A stretch of DNA of 64,000 bases, taken from assembly GCF_963576675.1 (NCBI RefSeq), contig NC_088916.1, positions 81,051,501-81,115,500 of the forward strand. The letters are read 5' to 3'. Origin of the DNA: Euphorbia lathyris (lineage: Eukaryota; Streptophyta; Magnoliopsida; Malpighiales; Euphorbiaceae). The notes under the pieces were generated by a model. It had not been told where the DNA came from and ran no database searches. It saw only the letters and a program-made list of their open reading frames with translations. Of the stretch, positions 24,248 through 34,495 are shown one piece after another. Every line of letters begins with the position of its first letter. The first letter of the stretch is position 1. Both the position numbers and the translations under genes were made by a program.

Positions 24248-25687
24248 ATGCCTACGAGATCAGCAAAAATACCGGTTGTCCCTCTTAACCCTGAACTTGA
24301 ACGTACTCTTCGCAGGAGCAAACAGATTGGAAAGCTGAAGCAAGACGAGATCATCGAGCCTATCGAGCCCGTCAAGATGACTGACAATGAACGGAACAAT
24401 GAGAACACCGGACCAGAGAGCGACACTCGTCTGATGAGTGAGATCCTGGCACCCCACCGACATCAGCATCTGTCAGGCATTGCTGCTCCAAACATTCCGG
24501 CAAACACATACGAAATCAAGTCTGGTATAATTCACTTGATCCAACAGACTGGATTGTTTGGAGGAGAAGCACATGAAAGCCCGAATGATCATCTGGATCG
24601 CTTCCTAATGTGCGCAGACACTGTAAGGACCAACGGGGTCCCCCAAGATGCTGCTAGACTGAAACTTTTCCCATTCTCTCTGACGGGGCAAGCTTTGGAA
24701 TGGCTGAGAACACTGGAGCCTGGTTCAATCACAACATGGGCAGGGTTGGAGAAGGAATTCTTGTCCTACTACTTCCCTCCCTCGAAGACAGCAATGCTCA
24801 GGGGTGAGATCACATCCTTCCACCAACCCGAGCACGAGGCGCTCCACACATCTTGGACTCGATTCAGGAAAATGCTGCGCATGTGCCCTCATCATGACAT
24901 ACCTAAGCATCAGTTAGTGAGCGTCTTCTATCACGGACTGACACCCACAAACAGAGCCATTGTCGACTCCGCAGCGGGTGGAGATTTGTTTAGAAAGACA
25001 GCAGCAGAGGCATATGACATGATTAATGAGCTGGCCAGAAAGAGCGTACAGTGGCAAGAACAGAAGCTTGCCGGCCCCACTAGGCAGCGGGTATTTTCTA
25101 TGGAAGAACAGGAACAAAATCCAGCTGTTGCAGATTTGAGTAGGAAGATGGATGTACTGTTGGCTACGCTTAGCCGACCTCCCACCTGCGTGCACTGTGG
25201 CGGCGACCACAATGGAAAGGATTGTCAAGCAGGTAGCCCTTTCGCTGGAGATGGGGTAGAGATGGTCAATTACGTTGGGGGGCAGCCAAGATACAATTAG
25301 AACTACAACAACGGTAACCCCAATAACTACAACTCCTACAACAACAATGGCAACTACAGGAGGCCTCAGCACCCGAACCTCTCTTACGGGAATTCAAATC
25401 AGAATGTGCTCCGACCTCCTAGCGGATTTGTTCAAGAGCATAGAGAGCAGGGGCTTGGCATGCCCCCATACCAACAGCAAAATCAAGGGCCAATGCAACA
25501 CCCTAAGGAATCTGACGAAGTGATCACTCTTCTGAAGGAGATCTCAGCTAGGCTTGCCAACAACGAAGCCTTCTGTAAGGACTTGAGCAATCAGGTGGCT
25601 CAGATTAATAGGGACAGGCAGGAAAGGCCACAGGGTTCTCTCCCTAGCACAACGGAGAAGAACCCAAAGATCCTGAGAAAGGATTGA
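24248..25687 (+). pseudogene. gypsy gag of element C, one in-frame stop
   Basis: The start at 24248 (MPTRSAKIPVVP) is chosen over upstream in-frame Met codons because the text before it is hydrophobic leader sequence unlike gag. The retrotransposon gag core contains WLRTLEPGSITTWAGLEKEF and LRGEITSFHQPE. A single zinc-knuckle-like motif CVHCGGDHNGKDC lies near 25190. A TAG at 25298-25300 interrupts an Asn/Tyr-rich stretch (RYN*NYNNGN). The same frame continues to 25687 and ends where gypsy elements pass from gag into protease (QGSLPSTTE). Everything beyond that in a normal polyprotein is missing. Confidence 0.85.
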
Positions 25688-26095
25688 GTAAGGGGGAGAA
25701 ATCGGGTTCTCCTCGGTTTTTAATCCAAAGTTTGAACAATTTGATTCTGCATTTTCTTTCCTTTTTGTTTTTATTGTTGCTTTCATTTCCTTTTATTATT
25801 TTGGTTAATTGAATTTTGATCTCGTTTTTTTTTACTGTCAAACTTTGTTTCCCCGCACTCTACCAAAAAAAAAGGGGGGGGGGGGGAAATTAATAAAATA
25901 AAAGAAAGAAAAGAGTGAGAAAAGAAAAAAAGGGGGGGATGACTCATCATCCCCTTCCCCACCTTCTTCTTCCCTTCTCTCTTCTTTCTTTTCTTTTTAT
26001 CACATTTTTCTTCATTCTTCCCCTCTCCTTCTCTTTTGCTTCTTCAAAACCTAACCCCCCAAATTCTTCATTCCAACCCAAATTCAAGATATAAG
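25688..26095 (+). promoter_or_regulatory. Pyrimidine-rich leader and candidate promoter in element C
   Basis: Between gag and the second ORF lie a poly-purine tract (about 25865-25940, including a run of G) and then a long CT-rich stretch (about 25950-26050) like the Y-patch and 5' leader of plant genes. It leads into a good donor site, AAG/GTATGA, at 26095/26096. A promoter is inferred, not shown. No TATA box is obvious. Confidence 0.35.
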
Positions 26096-26627
26096 GTATG
26101 AATCTTTACCTATTTTTGATTTCTAACATGTTTATAGGCTTAGATTTTAGCTTAGGGTGATAATTTTTGAGGTTCGAGAAAAACCTAAGTTTTGGTTTTT
26201 TCCCCTTTTCTCAAATTAGTGTCTTGTTTGCTTCTAAATTCTTGATTTCCTTGCAATTTGTGTTAACATAATGATTAATTTATAGTTTGTGTGTGATTTC
26301 TATTCTCAATTTGTGAATATTTGGAGAAATTGCTCAATTTGGGCAAAATCCCCATTTTAGCTCAAAGTTCAACTATTCAATTTATAGTTAGAAGCTTGTC
26401 AAAAAGGTTGTGAATTGCATTCTTTTTATGTTTTAGTCATTGGGTATCTTCAATTTTGAATGAATTTTGTGAATTTCGGGTAAAACACTTAGGGACCAAA
26501 TGCTTAATGATTTAGTCCCTAAGTGCCTAAAGCTATGATTGTGCCTATGAATGATTTATTGAGGGTTTATGTTGAAGCTTGTAAATAATTTCTAACTCTT
26601 CCATTTTTGGTCTATTCCTCAGGAAAT

Positions 26628-27821
26628 ATGGGTCGGAAAGGAAAAGCTAAGATCATCGTCGAGAACGAAGCCGAATCGGAGGTCGAATTCGACGAGAGCC
26701 TCCAAGCTAAGTATGATCCACCCTTTGGCCTTATTGATGAACGTGAGGGACTTTTGTATGATAGGTTTTCCAAACAAGACCTTGCCACACATGTAATTGT
26801 CGATCAAGCCTATTTATCGAGTCTAGGGTTAAAAAAGGATTTCAATGAAATCATCAAATTCCACGACTGGTATAGACTAGCCACAACCCAGACTCCGGTT
26901 TATCACAATTTTACCATAGAATTCTTGACAACTTGGAAAAAGGAGCTACCCTTGGGCGGTGGGAAGCATTCCTTTAGGCTAAACGGTAAACCTTACCGCC
27001 TTGATGCTACCACGCTAGCAGCCCTAATGGGAGTTTATAATCACCCAGGGGCGATCTCAGACTTTGAGAAGCCTATAACAAAAGATATAGCTTGGGAACA
27101 ACTCACAGGCATATCAGACTTTAACTCCCAGACTGCTAGCCCAATCGCTCTCCTAGACCCACTTCTCAATCTTGTCCACAAATTTGTGGCCCACAACTTA
27201 TTGGGCAAAAATGAGAGCAATAAAGTCTCAAAGACGAAATTGCTCATATTATGGTGTGTGGCTAACCACAAACCCGTGGACAATATCAAGGCCATATTTG
27301 AAGGCTTCTCAAGCCAAACAAGTAGAAAACGTGGTTCCTTAGGTCTTGGACACCTAGTTACCAACCTACTTGAGAGCCAATTCAAGAATTTAGATAATCC
27401 CGAAATTGCTATTTATCCTACTCTGCTAAACTCCAAGTTTTTGGGGAAATCTACTTTTCAAGAAGTTTTAAACAGGAACCCAACTGGAGGAGCAAGCTCC
27501 AGCGGAGGAGGAAGAAAAAGAGCACGAGTTCCACAACAAAGAAGGGATGAAGAACCTGAGGAAGAAGAACCTGCGACGGCAGGAGACCAAAGGGAACACC
27601 AAGCGTCGGGGACGGAGGCCCAGTTCCAAGCCATCAACACCATAATGGCAGAAATGCGGGATCTGAACCTACGGACCTTTAACACTGTTCAACAGATGGA
27701 CCAACGGTTCACCAACTTTGAACAAAATATGGACCGAAGGCTTTCGGGTCTTGAATACGTAGCGGCTGACTACTGCGAGCGCTACAACATGCCTTGGCCA
27801 TATCCCCCGGCCGATCAGTAA
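26628..27821 (+). CDS. Accessory ORF of gypsy element C (397 aa, Athila ORF-like)
   Basis: The start at 26628 (MGRKGKAKI) is preceded by an acceptor TTCCTCAG at 26622 that pairs with a donor at 26096, so a 527-bp leader intron is likely. The basic/acidic head is followed by a globular region with VYHNFTIEFLTTWKKEL and FRLNGKPYRLDATTLAALMG, as in Athila-type ORFs. Then comes LILWCVANHKPVDN and LGLGHLVTNLLE, an Arg/Glu-rich linker, and a C-terminal heptad-like segment (MAEMRDLNLRTFNTVQQMDQ). It has no stop or frameshift, no transmembrane segment and no enzyme motif. Its blocks are collinear with those of the third ORFs of copia elements A and B. The function is not known. Confidence 0.75.
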   Translation: MGRKGKAKIIVENEAESEVEFDESLQAKYDPPFGLIDEREGLLYDRFSKQDLATHVIVDQAYLSSLGLKKDFNEIIKFHDWYRLATTQTPVYHNFTIEFLTTWKKELPLGGGKHSFRLNGKPYRLDATTLAALMGVYNHPGAISDFEKPITKDIAWEQLTGISDFNSQTASPIALLDPLLNLVHKFVAHNLLGKNESNKVSKTKLLILWCVANHKPVDNIKAIFEGFSSQTSRKRGSLGLGHLVTNLLESQFKNLDNPEIAIYPTLLNSKFLGKSTFQEVLNRNPTGGASSSGGGRKRARVPQQRRDEEPEEEEPATAGDQREHQASGTEAQFQAINTIMAEMRDLNLRTFNTVQQMDQRFTNFEQNMDRRLSGLEYVAADYCERYNMPWPYPPADQ

Positions 27822-29392
27822 GTTGTCTTTTCCACCCTAACTCTTTACACTCGTACTTCAAGATTTATGATGCAATGTTGGAACTTATTGCATATTTTTA
27901 GTGTGAGGAGGAGGGGTAGACAAACTTACAAAAATTGTATAAATTTTTAAATTTTTGTTGCGTCGTGTCTAGTTTAGGTTTGCGTTTTGGTGTTTTATTT
28001 TTTGCTTTATTTATGTTTTTGCATGTTTAGGACCTAAAACCGTGAACCTCCTTCGAATCTAAACTTCGTTATTTGTCTTTGAGGGCTGAAAACCGAATCT
28101 AAAATTGCATGACAACTAGTTTAGGCGTAAGACACAACTCTTGTATTTGTAAAAGCATGAGCTACAGTTTGCATTTAGACCCTACTTTTGAAGAAATGCT
28201 AAAATCATTACTTAGGTAGATAACTTAAGAATTGAAGGCATGTGATATTAAACTTGAGTTTGGGGAAAACTAGTAAACACAAAATTGAAACCCAAAGAAT
28301 TGTGAGCTGAATTTGAGCCTAAGAGCGAACATCAAAAAGCTCTTTTTCTTGACATTTTTTGTGTGAATGCTTTGACTTGTGGAAGATTACAGATTTTGCA
28401 CCTAATACTGTGTTGAACCTACATGCAATGATTTGGGATGATAAACGATGAATCAGCCTCATTAGAATTAACCCTTTTCTTTACCTTGTTTTTCTTTTTC
28501 ATCCACTCTAGGAAGCCCCTTTGAGCCGACATTTTTGTAGTTTGTAGATTTTTCTTTCGTTCTAACCCGTTTTTGCGAACCACAACTTGGTTCGCCACTT
28601 AACCCTTGTTTTTGCAAAGCTCGAACTGAGCCTTTGTTTTCTTCTAGCGCTTTATCTTTGTTTATGGCATTACAGTAGCAAGCCAAAAGGCTAAGAAGTG
28701 AATGAGCATTACTATCCCAGAAAGAAAAAAAAGGGGGGGAAAAGAAAAACAGAAAAAGAAAAGAAAAGAGACGAACAAAAGGGAAGAACTCCATTCCCCA
28801 GTTCCTAAAAATCAAAAAAACGTCTCAAGAGAGCATCCCAAAAACAAAAATAATAAGGGATGAATAAAAAGCTCAGTCACTTCATGATTGCTAAAGCCAT
28901 TTTAACTCCGTTTTTGTAGCGCTAGAACATTTAACCCTTGTTGTACCTTTAACCCTCTAACCACATTACAACCCCAATTAGAGGCTATTTTTGATATCAT
29001 CGGAGTCATATAGCATAGTAGAGGAACTCGGATGAACGTGCAAAATCAACGTAATCCTAAGCAAGAACATAAGCCGAGAGTAAACACCTTAGCCACCAAA
29101 AATTGTGTGAATGAGTGAACTACCTATGGTGAGGTGTTTTACTTAGCGATCCCCTCAAGCTCGTTTAATTGAACATGTGTCCATTTGCTTAAAACTATAA
29201 CCCATGATAATTGAAATGCGGCTTTTGGATATCGTGTCTCTACTTTGTACTTCCGAATGCATGTAATTACAGATGCTCGAAATTATGTCAAGCACCTAGT
29301 CAAACTGGGAAGTTTTCTAGCTTGCTTGTGATGGCGGGTTTAGTTTTTTTAGTTTACTTGGGGACAAGTAAAGTTTTAAGTGCGAGGAGGTT
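27822..29392 (+). other. Untranslated 3' part of element C with polypurine tract
   Basis: No gene is seen over 1.5 kb. It includes a GTGTGAGGAGGGG polypurine stretch near 27901, another purine block at about 28720-28780, and AGTGCGAGGAGG just before the 3' LTR (about 29379-29390), the likely polypurine tract for plus-strand priming. Short ORFs on both strands have no similarity I recognise. Confidence 0.6.
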
Positions 29393-31073
29393 TGATAGGG
29401 GTCAAAAAACCCTATCTTTGGGTACGATTTTAGGACGGTTTTTAGGGTTATTTGGCTAATAAGCGAGCAATTCTCGCATTTAAATGCTTTTGTATGAGTA
29501 AGTTAGGAATTGAGAACATTCTATTTACTTTTCGTCGTTTAGGCTTGTTTTGTAATCAATTTAGGCAAATACGGCCGAAATAGCATGCGTATTAGAATTC
29601 CGTTATCTTTTGAAGCTAATTGGTCCGTCAAAAGTCGCACCAAACGAAGCGTTTGCTCAAAATAAGCGATTGACGGATCAATTTGGCTTTTGGACTAATG
29701 TTTTCCGGAGTTTTTATGCGTGTGCAGGTGTGAAGTCGGACGAAAAAGGTCGCGGAACTCATCGAGCTTGGATCGAGCGCGCTTCGGGCAAAAACGCTCG
29801 GCGAGCAGGGCCCTACGGGCCATTTCTGCTCGCCGAGCAGGGCGCCAGGCGCCTGCTCGGCGAGCATAAGCCTGCTCGCCGAGCAGGCCACCAGGCGCCT
29901 GCTCGGCGAGCAGGGGGCTGCTCGGCACGAGCAGCCCTGCTCGCCGAGCAGCCCTGCTCGCCGAGCAGCCTTTCCTACTCGGCGAGCAGCCCTGCGGGAA
30001 TTGGTCAAAAAGACCAATTCCGCCCCCACGAAGCCACGCTCGGCCCCACGTTTTCCTACACCAACTAGGACACGAAAATAGGTCAAAACGAGGCCCGAGA
30101 CGCATCTATAAATAGGGTTTTTCAATTGTAATTCAAGATCTTTCACTTTTGTAATTAGTTTAGCTTCCACCTTGAGAAATCCTCTCCACCTCCTCCATAT
30201 CCTTCAAACCTCCATTGAAGATACCTTCGAAGCTCCGTTCACCGAGGATTGCTCAAGCTCCATCCTTAAATCCTAGAAAGACGCCTGCATTGGTAGACAG
30301 GTTCCCTGAAAGGGATTTTTCTTCTTTTACATTCTGTCTAGCCTCTGATACATGCTATGAATTCTAGGTTTATTGTAACTTCGTGACAATGTTTCCATCT
30401 TTGATATATATATTATAGTTCTTGTTCATTCAATTGTTTTGATGTTTCAATCTTTGTCTTACGCTTTGTCTGATTGGTTTAACTCATTCGATAATCCCAA
30501 AATTAGGTTGGCACATATTGCGAGCTGAATCTGACCTAGTCAGTGCCTATAGGATTGACAACCCTATAGAAGATTAAGCCCAAATTACTGAGCCTTAGAG
30601 CTAGTTTCGGCCTTACAAGGGAATCACGAACTAGGGACTTTAGGAGGATAGGTCGGGTTAATCGCCTTGGACACAAGTGACTTAGTTTCAATTCAATTGT
30701 TTAAACATCCTATTTTCATTATCATCGTATCCCTTCATGCTCATTCGGTTAATTGCATTGGTAAAAGATCAATTAGGGGTAAAGTAACTTAGTTAGGCGT
30801 AGAATAACTTAGCTAGAATTAGATAACCTAGTTAGAATTAGATAACTTAGCTAGGATTAGTATAATTCAACCTAGGAGTAGATTAATATAAACAAACAAA
30901 CTCAAAACCCCCTAAGCCTAGATAACATCCGAGATCGAGTAGCTCGGTACTTGCAGAAATAAATCCTGTGGACGATAACCTGGACTTAAACCAGAAATTT
31001 ATTACTTGATAACGACGGGGTACACTTATCCCTTAGTGAGTCCTCATCTCTAACCTTAGGTGGGGATGCATCA
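29393..31073 (+). repeat. 3' LTR of element C
   Basis: About 1,681 bp, matching 22182-23866. It carries a 12-bp segment near 29427 (ATTTTAGGACGG-like) that the 5' LTR lacks. The palindrome array at 29796-29998 differs in unit count. TATA box at 30107. The ORFs within it on both strands are by-products. Confidence 0.92.
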
Positions 31074-31594
31074 GTACTCAAGGGAGAGATCAAGCTGACC
31101 TATGTCCCAACGGATGAGCAGCTTGCCGATATCTTCACAAAGCCACTGGCTCGTAAGCAATTCAACATACTTAGAGAAGCCATTGGTATGTTTAATCCTC
31201 TTCAATAAATTCCAAGTATAATATGTGATATATGCATGCTGAGTTGACTACCATGCTGGGTGATTTATGCTAAATCAATGTCTATTACATGCTGAGTAGA
31301 TATACACGCTGAGTGGTTATCTCAAGCTGAGTTACTAAGCACACTAATAATTCCTTTGCGTAGAACTAACTACTCAGAACATTAAACGTTTAGAATTCTT
31401 AACACTGAGTAAAGATCCGTTGCAAAATTTAATGCGAAACACGCAAATTAAATAGCCACCTAGGATGACGTAAGCGCAATAATTAGAAAATACATGCGCC
31501 GAATGTGTCATAAATGCCAGAATCTTTGTCGATTGAGTATCTCGAGGTCAAACGCTCACCTCAACGCCTCAGACCTCAGATCAACTCGACACCT

Positions 31595-31602
31595 CTATAA
31601 AT
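31595..31602 (+). promoter_or_regulatory. Internal TATA box ahead of the third ORF in element B
   Basis: TATAAATA at 31595, 112 bp before the ORF start at 31707 and about 390 bp after the pol stop at 31207. The flanks match the element A copy at 15820. A TCTCTTCTCT leader stretch follows. The interval from pol to ORF also shares blocks such as ATAGCCACCTAGG and ACATGCGCCGAATGTGTCAT with element A. Confidence 0.55.
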
Positions 31603-32729
31603 AGTGGACGAATTCCCACTCTTACCTCTTTACGCTTAGAAATTTCTGGTATTCAAATACTCTCTTCTCTAAAAATTCCCAAACTTCTCAAACTTCTCTA
31701 AGGATCATGTCTAACGATTCTCAGAATGTCTCCGGTGCCGGTTACGATGAAAACCGCTCCGATGAAAATCCTCCATCTCCTGCTCAGCAGGAATATAGCG
31801 AGACTCCCACCAAGTCTCAAGAAACAAGTCAGCGTGACCACTCTAAGGTCACTACCCCGAGGAAGAAAACCCAGGCTGACCAAGCTACCTCTTCGAAAGG
31901 GAAACAGAAGCAGGATAAGGGAAAGAAACCGAGGGAATGTACCTACTCTCTGGTTTACGAGAGTGTGAGGGGGTATAAGGTTGACCACTCTCGCTGGTTC
32001 TCGAAGGGATTTATGGAAGCTGAGCAACCCTTCTGTGAGTGGATCTCAAAAAACGGCTGGACTGAGCTGTTCTCGACTCGAGAAGCCACCTATCCTGAGT
32101 TAGTGAAGGAGTTCTACGCTAACCTCAAAGCCGCTGATGATGAATGGGAATACATGGTCACCAAGGTTAAAGGGAAAGATATCTTCATCAACCCTTCTTA
32201 CCTTGCCTCACTACTAAAACTGAAAAACGAAGGAGCAAAACTTCGCAGATCAGTTGACCAAGATAAAATTGAGTATCCCGCTGAGTTTTGTAAACCTCCT
32301 GGTCATGTAGGGGAAATCTCGAGTACCTCCATGGGTCAACATCAAAAGATGACCCACTACATACTGACCAATTTCCTCTTTCCAAAGGTCAACTCTACCA
32401 ACTCAGCGTCAAACTTTGAGCAGTGCTTTATCTGGCACATGCTGACCTATAAGCCGATCAACATGCCAGTCTTTATAATCGGTGGGTTTCAAAGAAGTAC
32501 TGGAACCCTTAGGTTAGGCTCCATTATTACCAGAATCCTCAAAGATCACCGGGTGAGCTTGGTTGAGGAAATCCACACCTGGGGTACATAAATTACTGCA
32601 GCTGCATTGTTTGGTTTATTCTATAATCAACCAATTGTGCCCAAGAAAGGAAAAGGGGCCGCTGTTCAGGAAACCGAAGGGATGCAGACCAGAGAAGGAA
32701 AGAAAAAGAGGAAAACTCAAGCTGACAAG

Positions 32730-34495
32730 TGATAGGGGCGTTTCGTCCCTATCTTTTAGCGTGATTTACGGTTTAATTTTAGATGAAATAAATAAGTTTA
32801 ATTGCAAAAAATAGAGTGTTTTAATAAAATAATAAAATAAAAATAAATTCCGTACTTTCGGTTAATTTTTCTTATTTTTGATTAATTTAAAAAATAAAAC
32901 GTCAAGCTAACTCGGCTCTCGAGAATTGTATTTCAGGTACGAGCAAGGAGCGAAAATCCACCTTCACGCGGGGTGTGGAACACTTGGTCAGAAATAATTG
33001 TTCAATCCACAGGCACCACGTGGGATCTACTCATCGATACGCGGGGCGTATCAACCTCCACGCGAGGCGTGTGACATGTGTCAGAAATGATAAGCCTAAT
33101 CTTGAAAGTCAGACTGCATGGTCTCCCAGAGTCAACTGCTCCTACGCGGGGCGTGTAAGGAAGTTCTTCGACCTAAAAGACTCAGAGACTTATTTACGCG
33201 AGGCGTGCTTCAGCTACGCGGTGCGTAAAAGACCCAATTCAAGCAATAAAATCTCAGAAACTCAACCACGCGAGGCGCACCCCAGTCTACGCGGGGCGTG
33301 GTTGAGACAACAAGATCTGGATTTGGTCCACATGCAAGAGATTTCTGACGGAATGGGCAAATACGCGGGGCGTACTCCACCATACGCGAGGCGTATCATG
33401 GGAAATCTGCAGAAAATCATGTTCCTCCATACTTGTATCTTGTGAAATTACAACTCTACCCTAGCTTGATGTGTATAAATAGGAGTGACTAGCACTCATT
33501 TAGTACACCTTTTGATATACAATTGTTGCTATAGTTTAAGTTCTTGTTATATAGTTTGAGATTTTATTTTATTTAGCAAAACTCTATCATCTTGAGAGCT
33601 TGTTCGTTAATTCCGGCATTCCATCGAAGTTCCATTCCATCTCCGTTCACCAAGCTCGAAAGCTCCACCTCCAAGTCCTAAGAGACGGCCTTGAGTCCGG
33701 TTAGCTAGTTCCGAGGGTGGATTCTTCCCTTTTTACTTGCTAATTAGCTTGTACTCTTCCTATGTACTAGGCTTGGTTGTATTTCATATTTACATTCTCC
33801 ATATTTATAATTTATTATTCATAATCTCTTTGTCTATATATGTGTTGATGTTCGCTACTTGTTTTGATACTCGTAATTGATTATTGTGTAGGAGAACGCG
33901 ATTTCCGACACCATTCGGGCTATCTTTAGGGATTCATATAGGTGTTGCCTTACCGGAAGTGACGCTTCGGAAACCGTAGGAATTGACAAACCACGGAACT
34001 TACGGGCCCTAATTTCTGGTCCCAAGCATTAGACACGCCTTGACTAGGAACCACGTAGTCTAAGTACTTCACGGGTCGGTCACACTACACGTAGTCGTCA
34101 TTGCAAGAGTAAATCATTAACTGTATATATATTTGGAGTCATTGTTTGTCATATTTATAACTTATCGCCATCCGTATCATTTCGTAGAGTTTTTGTTATA
34201 TAAATTGGTCTCACCCATAGTTAGGAGTAGTTTGTAGTTGTTCCCCGAATCAACTCAAAGTATTCACCGCTTAGATAACATATAAAACCGAGTCGTTTAA
34301 TACTTGTAGTTATAAATCCCGTGGATTCGATACCCGGTCTTAACCGGATTATTACTTGATACGACGGGGTACACTTGCCACTAAGTAGTGGCGTCTAGTA
34401 GAGATAGAGCATTTAGAAAGATCACATCCATAGTCGTAACGCACTTATCATAATATACATTTCGTCGTTTTAAAGCTTTACCGGACACCCCATCA
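32730..34495 (+). mobile_element. Solo gypsy-type LTR D
   Basis: 1,766 bp from TGATAGGGGCG to ACCCCATCA with the 5-bp duplication ACAAG on both sides (32725-32729 and 34496-34500) and no internal region. The end text (GATACGACGGGGTACACTTG near 34360) parallels the end of LTR C, so it belongs to a related gypsy lineage. TATA box near 33474 (TATAAATAG). It interrupts the third ORF of element B. Confidence 0.9.
32965..33396. repeat. Array of about ten short CpG palindromes in solo LTR D
   Basis: TACGCGGGGCGTA and variants (TACGCGAGGCGTG, CACGCGAGGCGTG, TACGCGGTGCGTA and others) occur about ten times in 430 bp, spaced irregularly in otherwise ordinary sequence. Each has ACGC/GCGT arms around a purine-rich centre. 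The array sits upstream of the LTR TATA box, the same place as the unrelated palindrome array of element C. Confidence 0.8.

Larger units (their letters stand above)
22182..31073 (+). mobile_element. Ty3/gypsy-type element C without pol (TR-GAG-like)
   Basis: LTRs at 22182-23866 and 29393-31073 (TGATAGGGG...GCATCA) with the 5-bp duplication GTACT (22177-22181 and 31074-31078) mark an insertion into RNase H of element B. The primer site after the 5' LTR (TTGGCGCCGTTGTCGGGGA) is of the Athila/Tat gypsy type. The 5.5-kb interior holds a gag and one further ORF but no protease, reverse transcriptase, RNase H or integrase. It must therefore be moved by proteins made elsewhere. The LTRs differ by about a dozen substitutions plus indels in their palindrome array, so the insertion is young. 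Confidence 0.9.
19228..31207 (+). pseudogene. pol of element B (protease, integrase, RT, RNase H), split by element C
   Basis: Segments 19228-22181 and 31079-31207. The protease site reads DSACSRHMTG (Ala where Gly is usual). Integrase has HRRLGHVS with CYAC, then [13 protein letters not shown] and [10 protein letters not shown], so the catalytic residues are present, but the region has frameshifts near 19500 and 19790 and a stop at 19974-19976. Reverse transcriptase is open from 20119 to 21903 with [22 protein letters not shown] and the catalytic YVDD. RNase H has stops at 21901 and near 22024-22035. Element C enters after TCATGTACT at 22181, and the last 43 codons resume at 31079 (KGEIKLTYVPTDEQLADIFTKP). 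It is inactive. Confidence 0.88.

Noticed and set aside
25860..25940. G-run and purine tract as a functional quadruplex or origin
   Set aside because: A homopolymer and purine run in non-coding element DNA is common low-complexity sequence; nothing else supports a function.
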